Shown here piece after piece: positions 1 to 11,171 of a DNA stretch of 31,943 nt. This DNA comes from Perkinsus chesapeaki. Lineage: Eukaryota; Perkinsozoa; Perkinsida; Perkinsidae. Both the position numbers and the translations under genes were made by a program. Numbering within the stretch: the stretch's first letter is position 1; every line of letters begins with the position of its first letter. The notes beneath the pieces were generated by a model. It was not told where the DNA came from and ran no database searches. It worked only from the letters and a program-made list of their open reading frames with translations. Location of the stretch: assembly GCA_013115145.1 (NCBI GenBank), contig JAAPAO010000367.1, positions 1-31,943 on the forward strand, read 5' to 3'.

Positions 1-505
1 CGCCGGCCGCGACACTCCCTGCACATGCAGGAATCTTACCTAGCAAACCTCGCTCGCCCACGCCGCTTCGTGGCCCCGCGCTGGCTTGCTCGTGTTCGTC
101 CTAGAACTCGCTCTATGAAATATAGACCTACACTCTACTCCTCCTCTCGCGACCCCAGCGACTGTCTAGAGTTGGAAAGGTATCGGGTGTTGGTCAGCAC
201 GCGGTAAGCCCTGATGCTCCCACCGCAATGCTGACGCGTTCAAACTCCTATAACCTTAACATCCGCACGGCACCGTACACCCGTCCTTTATTGTAGGTAC
301 TGCCGCTGCGATGTACACCGCCCCGTACGGCGGCCATATCAGCAGACTGCCGGCAGTCACTGCCCAGTCGCTGTAAGGAGTGAACGCCCTCTCCAGCCCA
401 ACCCCGATCCCACGCCACTCCCCGACGTCGCGCCAAACGTGACAGTGCCAACAGCGCCCTCACGACACAGGTAGTATCAACCAACCTGTCACCAACGACC
501 TAGCC
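1..505. other. GC-rich block without a recognisable gene
   Basis: This stretch is clearly G+C-rich (around 55-60% by eye) while everything after about position 510 is roughly 25% G+C, and it lacks the AAT/GAT trinucleotide texture of the rest. Short open frames exist on both strands (25-207 plus, 248-484 minus) but neither resembles a known protein, and both are what GC-rich DNA gives by chance. No rRNA, tRNA or transposase signature was found. It may be an assembly or amplification chimera at a contig end, foreign DNA, or a genuine GC island or repeat. Confidence 0.6.
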
Positions 506-545
506 ATATAGGAGTAGCAGTATTGTGGATAATAATAGTAGTGGT

Positions 546-3248
546 ATGATCAGTAATACAAGTGGTGTTATAGAAATACCAATAATAACTAAATATTCAA
601 CAAATGTTATTGTTAGTCATGATGATAATGATAATAATGGAGAACCATTGATAGATATAAAAAGGTAATATATAAGTAAAATAATATTACTATTTATTAT
701 AAGGGATAATAATAATATTATAATCAAAGATTTAAATGGTTCAAAAGCATGGTTAGTAGTTAAAGATTCATCATTAAGTGGTGGTGGTGTTATATTACAT
801 GAAGGTGATATTATTAAACTGGGTAGAGTTGAATTAAAAGTTAGACAAGTAATGATGATGAATAATAGTAATTAATAAAGTAGTTGTTCATTATTAGTTG
901 GCATATGATGTTAATAATAATAATACTGCTGCTATGCCATGCTGTTCATCATCAACTGTATGTTCGGATGATTATGATGATAATAATACAGAGATTAGAT
1001 TATTACCAAAAGGTGTTAGTAAAGGTAATAATACATATATTATTAATATATTATTATTAATAATAGAATCATCAATGATTAATGCATGTATTAATAATGG
1101 TATTAATGGTACACCTATAAATGGTATTATATGTAAAATATGTCTTATGAATGGATGTAATAAATATGATCCATTTATAGCGCCATGTAAATGTAGTGGT
1201 AGTATAAAGTAATATATTAATAATAATAATAATAATATGATTATGATGATCATATTATTATTGTTAGATATGTACATCTTAATTGTTTACGACACTGGAT
1301 AGCAGGAAGATTAAGATTACCAAAAGATATTAATAACGACGAAGACGAAGATGAAGATGAAGACGGTTATAATAATAATATAACATCAAGATCATCAGGA
1401 TCAATGAGAAGAAGAAGAAGAAGAAGAACTGCACCTTTTCTTTATAGAGCATTGAAATGTGAGCTTTGTAAAGCAGTATACCCAAAATATGTTAATATTA
1501 ATGGTATTATTGAATGTTTATATCCATTACCAAAAGTTAAACCACCATTTATTGTATTTCAACTCAATCTTAAACCAACAACATCAACATCAATTCAACA
1601 GCGAGGAGAAGACGAGGATGAGGAGGATGAGGATGAGGAGAATATTGGTTTAAATGTTGTTAGTTTAGATGGTGATAATAATAATAAACATTATTATTCT
1701 AATAATGAAGACGAGGACGAGGACGAGGATATAATAACAGATCATCACCATCCTACTCATACTACTAATACACATAGATTATTACCTCAAGATGATTCAA
1801 TAGCTATGGCCATGGATGAATTGGGTAGAGCTGATAGAAGTAGAATTAATAACAACAACAACAAGCATTATAATGAACAACAACAACAACAGCGACAACA
1901 GCAGGAGCAGGAGCAGGAGCAGGAAGAAGAGGATTGTGGTATTATAATAGGGAGGGGGCATGAAAGTGAGGTTAGAATAACAGATGTAATAATAATATGT
2001 TTAATGTTACATTATTATCAACAATAACAAGACGTAGGTATCGATATCTCGGAAGCATGCTTTATTGAAATATAAAAATGGTAACTTTTTTATTAAGGTA
2101 GTATTAATTATAATATTAATAATAATTATTATTATTAGGATTTGCATTCTAAATTTGGCACATTGTTATTATTACCATCAGAAGGGATAATATTACCTCA
2201 ACCCGGGACTATAGCCATACAAGTAATAATACTTACTACTACTACTAAGGTAGTGGTGACCTCATAATGCTACTCCTTTATCATCCCATCATCTATTACT
2301 ACTTTACTCTTTAATGAATTGTACCATAATTAACGATAACAGCAGCAGCAGTTGTTGACTAAATAACTGGTATAAGGTAAGAATATGGATGGTGGTAGTA
2401 AGGAAAGTGGTGCCTAGTGCAGCAGTAGCAGCAGCAGCCACTATAGCTTTTATAATAATCATCAGCCTGGAAGATCATGAAGGCTTCAAATGATGTTATT
2501 CTTATATTTTCCTTACCCATTGTTATTAATTCGCTAATCGTAGTAGTAGTAGTAGGAGAGGGTATGCATTATCGTGATCCTGTAGTATTATTATTATTAG
2601 GTTGGCCGTACTGTATTACGAATTATAGCGCGACAACAACAACAACGAGAAGAAGAAGAACCCCAGCCACGAGAGTTACAGCATTATGAAGAAGAACAGC
2701 AGCAACAGCCCTCCTCAACATCATCATCAAGAAGAAGGATAGTAGAACAGGATGATATATTAAATAGATATAATAGTAATGGTGTATTAACCAACAATAG
2801 GATATCAACAGATCGGAGAATAGAAAGAGAAGGTAATATAAATGATATTAATAATAATAGGGTTGTTGTAGATTATGATAATATTATGATATTACCGGAA
2901 ACATACCCATCATCATCTATTGTTGATAATAATAATGGTTTAGTTAATCCATTAATAGAAGCCGGTATTGATAATAATGATGATAATATAATGATGATAC
3001 CACCGCCACCACCACCACCACAATCATCATCATCATCATTAAGTGGTGAAGAAATGGATGATGATTATTATTATGATAATATATATAATAGAAATATGAG
3101 AATACCTCCTACTCCTACTCCTCTCCATGCACCACATGGATATTCATTCATTCATCATTATCCTCATTATAATAATATAAGGCATACATCATCATCATCA
3201 TCTTATAATAATAATGATAATAATAATAATAGTGATGATGATGACTGA
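546..3248 (+). CDS. RING-variant (RINGv/MARCH-type) plus FHA domain protein, 7 exons
   Basis: Probable ubiquitin ligase with a phospho-threonine-binding module. Exons by splice signals: 546-664, 704-848, 898-1208, 1268-1985, 2038-2097, 2139-2222 and 2601-3248, totalling 695 codons with stop. Order in the protein: an N-terminal segment with 'GDIIKLGR' and 'LKVRQ' as in other protist members; a C4HC3 RINGv with CKIC, APCKC, 'YVHLNCLRHWI' and CELC, whose middle is only complete after splicing 1208 to 1268; a long acidic/Gln-rich linker; an FHA domain with 'GRGHESEVRI', 'VSISRKHA' and 'SKFGT' spread over four exons; then a low-complexity C-terminus. The RINGv and FHA motifs are read directly. The substrate is unknown. 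The start is the first in-frame Met after a stop near 498, close to the composition break, so the N-terminus may be truncated. Confidence 0.82.
2223..2600 (+). other. Unusually long (378 nt) intron inside the FHA domain
   Basis: This gap lies between the FHA exon ending '..GTIAIQ' and the exon starting 'VGRTVLRI', which is the expected last FHA strand. It starts with GTAATAATAC and ends in TTATTATTATTAG. Other introns here are 38-65 nt. It is also richer in G+C and CAG/GTA repeats than its neighbours. No coding exon fits in frame and no clear snoRNA boxes were found. A small unrecognised exon or a non-coding RNA could be hidden in it. Confidence 0.55.
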
Positions 3249-3424
3249 TTATTCTTACTATCTTCTACTACCACAGTTGTTGTTATTGTTATTGTTGTTT
3301 TAATACTATATTTGGTGTTATAGTGGTGGTGGTTTCTATTATAATTTATACAATCATTATCTTTATATATATGTTGTGTTATATATATTATCATATTTAT
3401 GGATTATTATCCATATTAATAATT

Positions 3425-5042
3425 ATGTCAATATTATTAAATGATGATGATGATATAAGACAACACTGTATAGTATGTAGTAAAGATAATGCTCCTTATA
3501 AATGTCCAAGATGTTATCAAAAGTAATATTAATAATAATAATAGTGTTATAATATTGTTTAGGAGGTAGTAGTATTATTATTAGGTATTGTAGTTTACAA
3601 TGTTATAAGAAGCATGATAATGATGATAAATGTTTACAAGGCTTTTATAAGGAACAAATAACGTCATATAATGAGATTAATAAACCAACATATGATGAAA
3701 AAAAAGATATGGAAATGATTATGTAATAATATATTATTACGTATTATACTAGTATAAATACTAGTATCATTATTATAGATATAATAATGAAATGATAATG
3801 CATAATGATGATACTAATAAAGATGATGATGAGGATATTGAAGTGGATAATTTATATAACCTATTGGATGTATTAAATGAGCATGAGCAGCAGCAGCAAG
3901 AAGATGATAATAATGATATATTATTACATCTCAATAAATATTTAACCCCGGAACAAATAAATGATTTTAAGAAGGAGTTGAAATCAGGAAGATTGTAATA
4001 ATAATATTATGTGATAACGACAATTATTGTTAAGATATAAGAAGTATATAAATAATAATAAAGATGATGATGATGAGGATGATTGGAAACCGTGGTGGAT
4101 GGATAGAATAGAATGTGATAATAGATATTATAATCATCATAATAATAATGATAATAATAATATTAAACATAGATGTTGTTATAAATCATCTAATGGTAAT
4201 AGTGGAAACAATAATTCATAATATGTTATAATATTATTATTAGGCAATATATCAACATTAATAGTTGATGAAGATATATTAATATATAAGATAATATCAA
4301 TAATATATGCATATACCAAATTAAATAGAGAGTAATTTACTATCATCATCATTATTATTATTATTGATATTACTATTAGATACCTTGGTGATTGGTTATG
4401 GAATGTTATTGAAGTAAGTGATGAATTGATATCATTATGTCCATTCTTAACAGGAAGAGGAGAAAGAGGAGGAGAGGATAATGTGATTTTATCTTATAAT
4501 GATGATAATCTACGACAAATGGCTATTAGAATGGGAATGTATGATATACAAGCATGGAAAGATGTATCAATTATACTTAATAATGATGAATATAGTGGAA
4601 AGTGTATATTAACTATAATTATTGAAATAATTGATATGTTAAAGAAAGCATCATCCTCATTAACAAGAAGAAGGATGAAAGATAATAATAAAATAAAAGA
4701 GATTATGGCAGTTCGTTTATTGGAAAGTTACATGTAATTGCTATTATTATATTATTTTATACTAAATTAAATTGGGTAATGTTTAGGTATTATCATCATA
4801 TTAATAATAATGATGAAGATGAAAGAGAATGTAAAGACACATTAATATTATTAAAAGCTGAAGTTGATCAATTAATAAACGATTTTAGTAGACAGGAGAA
4901 TGAAACCAAATTAATGGAAGAAAAGATATCAATTGCAAAGAATAATAATAATAATGATAATCCACTTATTGTTATGAACGATAATAATAATAAAATGAAA
5001 CCATTAATAGAAGAACTAGTTACTGATAATATAGTTACCTAA
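3425..5042 (+). CDS. ZNHIT2: Zinc finger HIT domain protein, ZNHIT2 orthologue, 7 exons
   Basis: In other eukaryotes ZNHIT2 is a nuclear/cytoplasmic cofactor that links the R2TP/RUVBL1-RUVBL2 machinery to U5 snRNP assembly. Exons: 3425-3522, 3585-3722, 3779-3994, 4035-4195, 4244-4331, 4380-4733, 4787-5042, giving 436 residues. The HIT zinc finger near residues 11-50 has CIVC, 'YKCPRCYQKYC', 'LQCYKKH' and a final C, and is completed across intron 1. It is followed by 'FYKEQI', typical of ZNHIT2. Further on are 'QINDFKKELKSGRL' and 'WKPWW', matching the family's F..L.SGRL...W.PWW element, and 'IIYAYTKLNREYLGDW'. The C-terminus is partly coiled-coil with Asn runs. The start is the Met just before 'SILLNDDDD'; an upstream in-frame Met exists but leads with a non-conserved hydrophobic stretch. 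Confidence 0.88.
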
Positions 5043-5165
5043 AATACACGTAAATGTTATTATTATGTAGTTGTGTTTGTCATTAACTTATTATTATTAT
5101 TATTAACACAATAGTAAATTATATAATAATAATAATAATAACTAACAACATGTTTGTCAACATCA

Positions 5166-8100
5166 TCAAATGCCAAGATCAGGTAAATCATCAACATCAT
5201 GCCAATTATCATCATTTGAACCCATCTTAGACGCTTTAAGCGTTGCCATCGAAAAACCATCATCATTATTATTTTCCATAATATTATTATTCACTTTAAA
5301 TTCAGGTGATATATTATTATCATTGTCTTCTTTTATATTATTATCTCTGCGGTTATTATTATTATTATTATGCCTACAATAATGATATTAATTATACTTA
5401 TTATATATATATTACTTAGTTATACTCCCATCACCAACCTTCTTATCATCATCATTATTATTATTATGTTGTGATAATAACTTCTCCAATATCTTGTCAT
5501 AATTATCATAAGATTTATTCATTTCTTTACATATTGATATTAAATATCTATATAAATTTGAATAATATTATGATATTATTATTATTATTATTAATACTAC
5601 TACTTTAATGCTTCTATATCCTTTGGGAATTTATTATGTATTTTCTCATACCTACTATCACGTATTATTATGTATTATTATTAAATGTTGTTATTATTAT
5701 TATTTACATATAAAATGCTTCTTTTTGTTCACCCATTCTTCTATAACAACTTGCTATCATTAACATCCATTTAGATTCATTTGGTGCTATCTCACTTGCT
5801 CTTATAAATAATGGTATAGCCTTCTCAAATCTATTAATAGCTATTACTATTATTATTCTTGCTAGTAGTATTATTATTACAAATCCTTTTTAACATAATA
5901 AATACCAAGCCAAGTAATAACATTTAAATCCAATGACCAATTACGATAACTTTCTAAATAATTATGATAAGCTTCATTTTCATTACCCTCAATTTCATAT
6001 AATTGTGCAATACGTATGAATACCTACAATATCAACAATTAATAACACCATTAATAATAATAATATGCTACTACTACTACTACTTTACTATAATTATACT
6101 ACTAATACTATATTACTACTACTAGTACCGTTGGATCATGTGGTCTTCCACCTTTATTTATTCCTTGTGTCAATATAAGTGTGAAATGTTCATGTGCTTT
6201 ACTATAATTACCAAGCTTTTCATAAATATCACCAAGTTGCCATAATACATCACAATTATCTAATAATAATAATAATCAATAACATTATATGATAAGTAAT
6301 AATAATAATAATAACATAATTATTATTTACTTTTAGTTATTTGGTGTAATTTTTTGAATGCTACCAAAGCTTCATCATAAGCACCTAATATAATCTTCTT
6401 CTTCTTCTTGTTATCCTTCTTGTTGTTGTCTTACATATTGTTTTATATACCAATCCTAGATTATAAATAGCTTCTAAACAATGTGCTGCAACTCCAATAG
6501 CCTCCAAATACAATTCCTTTGCTTTATTAATATTATTACAAATAAATAGACAATTACCTTTATTGACCAATGCATCACAATTATATCTAATAATAAATAT
6601 AACCACCACAACAACAACTATTATTATTATTGCTACTACTACTAGTACTACTACCTATCAGCTTTAATTGCTATATCAGCATATCTTTCAGATTCTTCGT
6701 ATTCTCCTTCCTAAGGGTATTATCATTACAACATATAATTAGTATTATTATTATTACTTGAAAATATACAAAACTTAAATTTGTCGCAGCTCTTGTTAAT
6801 AAATGTTTATTATTATCTTTCTTTTCAAACCCTTTCAATACTATAATTGCTTCATCAAATTGTTTATGTTTTAAATAATATTCTGCTTTATTAATTTCCA
6901 TCTCATTTGCTATATTATTATAACCATTATTATATAATGTATTAATAACCCAATCATAACCCTAATAATAATAAGGATAATAATAATAATATCATCATCA
7001 TTCCTACTACTAATCATTACTATTATTACCTCTTCTGCTGTATCATATATTATCGGTGATATAATATTACTTGCATTTAATATTATATTACGTGATTCTC
7101 TTAACCGTTCTTTAATATATACATTTAATGCATCATCATCCTCATCATCAGCATTATTACTATCGAATGTGTTCATATTTGATAACTACCATTAATACTA
7201 TTATATTGAATATCGTGATATAGTACATTATCATCATCATGATAATCATTATTATTATTATATCCTACCAACATTGCTCTATCACCTTCACCACGATTAA
7301 CCTACTAATAATAATATATTGTTATTATTATACAGCTGCTGCTGCTGTATTATTATTAACTAATAAAAGCTTTTTAAACGTATTTCTCATATCATCTTTA
7401 TCTCGCATAGCATAATAACATAATAACAACATTAAACCGGTTTTATGATCAATAAATGTATTATCAGTAATACCACCACCAGCAGCACGACCACCTGCAG
7501 TAGGACCAGCAGCAGGTTCATCATCACCAATGCTGTTGTCATCTTGTGTTATATTATTATTATCATCTTTTATATTATTATTATTCTTGTTTGTAGTTAT
7601 AACTGGTATGAGCAATAATTGAGAATAATGTTTGGCAGCATCATTATACCTAATCATAGAGTAGTATTGTCCACTATCATAGTAATAATATATCATTATT
7701 ATTACTGTCTCATGGCATAAAATGAGTTACCTATTCTTCTCCTTATATTATATCTCCATACTGTCATCCATGTAGGTGTCTGCTGTCATCATTATTATTA
7801 AGTCATCATCATTATTACTATTATTACTGCATCTAATGCTTTCCTGTACATTTTTATTGCTGTTGTATATCTCCCCATTTTATAATATATATCACCAATA
7901 TTAACATTTAACCTTCCATTAACATGTGGATATACTTTATTTTTAATAATATCATTATATATATTAATTGCATCTTCATAATATCCACCCTTCTCTTTAA
8001 ATGATGCAATACTCAATTGTAAAACATAAGATAATTCTCCTATACCATAACTACTACCCTCCTCTTCATCATCATCATCATCAATGATCACCTATTATTA

Positions 8101-9382
8101 ATATAATATACAACAGGAGGTTGTAGTAGTAGTATTAATAATAATACTACATTATTATTATTATCATTCATAATTGTATTATCATGTTTTCTTCTTATTA
8201 TCTTCCTACTATTATTATTTCCCTCTTTTATTTTTATTATATTATATTCAATCTTTTTACACTCCTTTAATTTGCTTAATGCATCTCTCACCTACTATTA
8301 ATTATTATTCTACTATTATACTACAATTATGATTTATTATTACATAATTATCATCTTCATCTACTTCTTTATTATTATGTTTTATTCCTTTATTATTATT
8401 ATCTTTACCATTATCATTATTAATCATCATCATCCTCCCCACCATATTACTCTTATTACTAAATATTTCATCAATTGTATTATTTATTTTATATTTCATA
8501 TATCTTATATTCATCATATTCATGTTCATCATCATCATCTCTTCATCATTATTATTACAATCTATTATTATCATTATATAGCAATATCTTCTATGATAAA
8601 AACGATAATAACTTCATTATTACTATTGACTCCCAATGGATCAAATACTCCATTATTATCATCATCAGTTGTTATTGATGATAAAGTGTTCTTCTTCTTC
8701 TGCTTGTTGTTGTCGTCGAATGCATTTTTATTATAACCAGCGGGCCCTATTACTAATATGAATATTAATATTATTATTAATATTATTACTTGTTGATGAT
8801 GTAACTGGTCTTCGTCTACCTACTACTTGTTGCTCTTGATTTAATAATCCACCTCCAACCCCTATAATAGTGAGATGTTACTACGAGACGACGACGAGGA
8901 CGAGGAGGAGTGTATGTATCACTACTACCATCGTCCTTATTATTAGTATTCCTACTGCTACCTATTCTATTAACATCACCATCACCTAAAAAAGTGTGTG
9001 TAAGCTGGAATGGTCTAGTTGGTTATGACGACTGCCTAACACGCAGCAGGTCCCGAGTTCGTTTCTCGGTTCCAGTATTACTATATTATCACCTTTATTA
9101 GTAAAATCATATCTATTAAATGATGTTGAACTAGAAAGAGCCGCAGCAGCAGGAGCAACAACAGCATGATTATCATTATCATCATCATTATATTCTGTAT
9201 TATTATTGTATTGCATTCTTCTATTTAACATTATCATCTAATATTAACTTTATTATTATTATTATTGTTATTACTACATCCTTATGTATACCACCGCCAC
9301 CACCACCTTCTATTGATGATGATGATGGTTGTTCTTCACGATGACTATCTGAATGATGATGTTTAGTATATGATAATACCAT
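5166..9382 (-). CDS. IFT88: Intraflagellar transport protein IFT88, TPR protein, many exons
   Basis: Core TPR subunit of the IFT-B complex, needed to build cilia. Reading 5' to 3' on the minus strand: 'RRRPVTSSTRPAGYNKNAF' and 'VFDPLG' match the N-terminal region of animal IFT88; 'AINIYNDIIKNKVYP' and 'NVNIGDIYYKMGRYTTAIK' are the first TPRs; then 'CYYAMRDKDDMRNTFKKLL', 'INKAEYYLKHKQFDEAI', 'FEKKDNNKHLLTRAATNLS', 'ALVNKGNCLF', 'EAIYNLGLVYK', 'LWQLGDIYEKLGNYSKA' and 'WMLMIASCYRR'. It ends in an acidic tail with 'DDLPDLGI' and a TGA at 5166-5168. First exons: 9382-9278, 9237-9093, 8985-8929, 8861-8790, with phases that agree. The start at 9382 is tentative; 9237 is the alternative. Boundaries around 8290-8330 are unsure. 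Poly-Asn/Asp insertions interrupt the family pattern. A tRNA gene sits antisense in the second intron. Confidence 0.9.
9004..9077 (+). tRNA. tRNA-Val (anticodon AAC)
   Basis: The 74-nt cloverleaf begins GCTGGAA, which pairs with TTCCAGT (one G-U) plus discriminator A. The D arm is GTCT/TGAC around AGTTGGTTA. The anticodon arm is ACTGC/GCAGC (outer pair mismatched) with loop CTAACAC and anticodon AAC at 9038-9040. The T arm is CCGAG/CTCGG around TTCGTTT. Internal box A and box B are good. No CCA is encoded, as expected for a nuclear gene. It lies on the strand opposite IFT88, inside the predicted intron 8986-9092. No T4+ terminator follows immediately. Confidence 0.88.
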
Positions 9383-9485
9383 AGCCCTTATAATAAAGTT
9401 ATTAATTAATAATAAACTAAATAATATATTATTATGATGAATAAAACAAATGTGGTTACAAATATCAATATCATCACCATTATTG

Positions 9486-10999
9486 TTACTGTCCAGATAT
9501 ATCATTAGCAACTTCGAATATTACGCCCGGAATTTGTTCTTCTTCTTGTTTATTATTATAATTAATATTTTTTAATATTATATCAGATCTTATCAAACCC
9601 TCGTCATTATCATCTATTATTATATTATACTTCTTATCGTTATCTCTAACAACAGCCATACCTTCTGATTCAGCAGTTGGACGCTCATCATCATCATCAT
9701 CATCATCATCGACCAGCGGTAGAGGCATTGGTGTGTTTGTTAAGTGATGAGGAGGTTGTTTAATATCATCCTTATCATAATCATTACTATTATCATCATC
9801 ATTGCCTCGTTCGTCTATACTCACCGCTGCCACTGCTTTTGACACTTCATCTCCTTCAGTATCCTCTTTATTATCATCATCACCTTCTTGTATTGTTATT
9901 GGCGGTATTCGATGTAATACACCTTGACCTAGATCACATCCTATACAATTATCTTTATTATCCCAATTATATGATGGTATTATATGACATATCCACACTC
10001 TATTTATTTTACTATTATATACATAAATATCTAATGTTCTTCTTTTATTAATATCATCATCATCATCTTTATTATACCTCTCCCAATAACTACTATTATT
10101 AATATTATTATTACTATTAATATTATTACTTATCAATTTCATCAATTAAATCATTTATATCACGTAATATTCTATAATCATCAACCATTTGTATTAAATA
10201 ATCATAACCAACCATCAACCCACTTGCTTCTAATTAATAACAACAACAACTTGCCTATTATTATTATGATACTTGTTCATAATAATACTACCTGCTGGTG
10301 AATGTTTAAATACTTCGAGTACCCTTAAACCATTACTTCTACCATCTTCTATTGATAATTCATAATGTATTCGTATGCCCAACATCCCACCACCTCTTCC
10401 CATATTCCACGCTCTATGGGGTAATATATCAACTTCACGTATATTCAATGTCTTAATAGAGTATACTTTTAATTTTAATAATTTCTCCTCATCTACAATT
10501 CTTATTATAATAATATTATTACTACAATGCTATTATTACGTTCATTTATTATTCTGCTAAATAATTCATTATCATTACATACTCGTACTCCATTTAAAGC
10601 AATAATATAATCAAAATATGCCTATTCAACCAACCAGCCATAACCGCGCCCATGAGCAGCATCATAAGTACCACCACTATTACTACCTCTAAACCTGCCA
10701 TATCTGCCGGGGAACCCTCTTTAACTGACATTATCCGAAACCCTCCTCCTCCTCTTCCTCCTAACCCACTAGTACCACCAACATCATCTATATTATTAAA
10801 CCTATCATATCCCCCCCTTCCTATTATTGATGATTCCTCCTCCTCCTCCTCATCATCATCAACTGCTGCTGCTGCTACCCTACCTTCCCCTCCTCCTCCT
10901 CCTTCTTGTTCTTGTTGAGTGAGAAGTCTGATAGAAGTGATAATAATATTAATTATATATTTGATAATAATACTATTATTACATTATATCATCAAACAT
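9486..10999 (-). CDS. GRASP55/65-type Golgi reassembly-stacking protein, 6 exons
   Basis: Peripheral Golgi protein with two PDZ-like GRASP domains, known for cisternal tethering and unconventional secretion. Exons on the minus strand: 10999-10983, 10927-10687, 10621-10540, 10492-10292, 10229-10130, 10092-9486, giving 415 residues. First PDZ: 'GGFRIMSVKEGSPADMAG', 'YFDYIIALNG', 'KLKVYSIKT', 'REVDILPHRAWNMGRGGG' and 'LGIRI'. Second: 'LEVFKHSPA', 'SGLMVGYDYLIQMVDD', 'DIYVYNSK' and 'CDLGQGVLHRIPP', the family's hallmark L-H-R-I-P. After that the chain is acidic and low-complexity. The first exon (17 nt) is inferred and does not give the usual Met-Gly N-myristoylation start, so the true N-terminus may differ. 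Confidence 0.86.
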
Positions 11000-11171
11000 T
11001 AAATTATTATTTATTAATAAACTATTAATAAATAGTACGATTAATTAATATAACTAATACACAACAACAATATAACCTATATTATTATTATTATCAGCAC
11101 GTAATAATAATAATAATAGCACCACCACACTTGTCGTTGATAATACATGTTGATAATTCACATTCTTGTTA

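Noticed and set aside
25-484. Open frames of 60 and 78 codons in the GC-rich block
   Set aside because: No recognisable motif; long frames by chance are expected in GC-rich DNA.
972-1277. 101-codon minus-strand open frame
   Set aside because: It is antisense to the RINGv exon, and its Ile/Leu runs mirror AAT repeats.
8329-8736. 135-codon plus-strand open frame rich in Ile, Tyr, His
   Set aside because: It is antisense to the N-terminal exons of IFT88, has no domain pattern, and its composition is the complement of AAT/GAT repeats.
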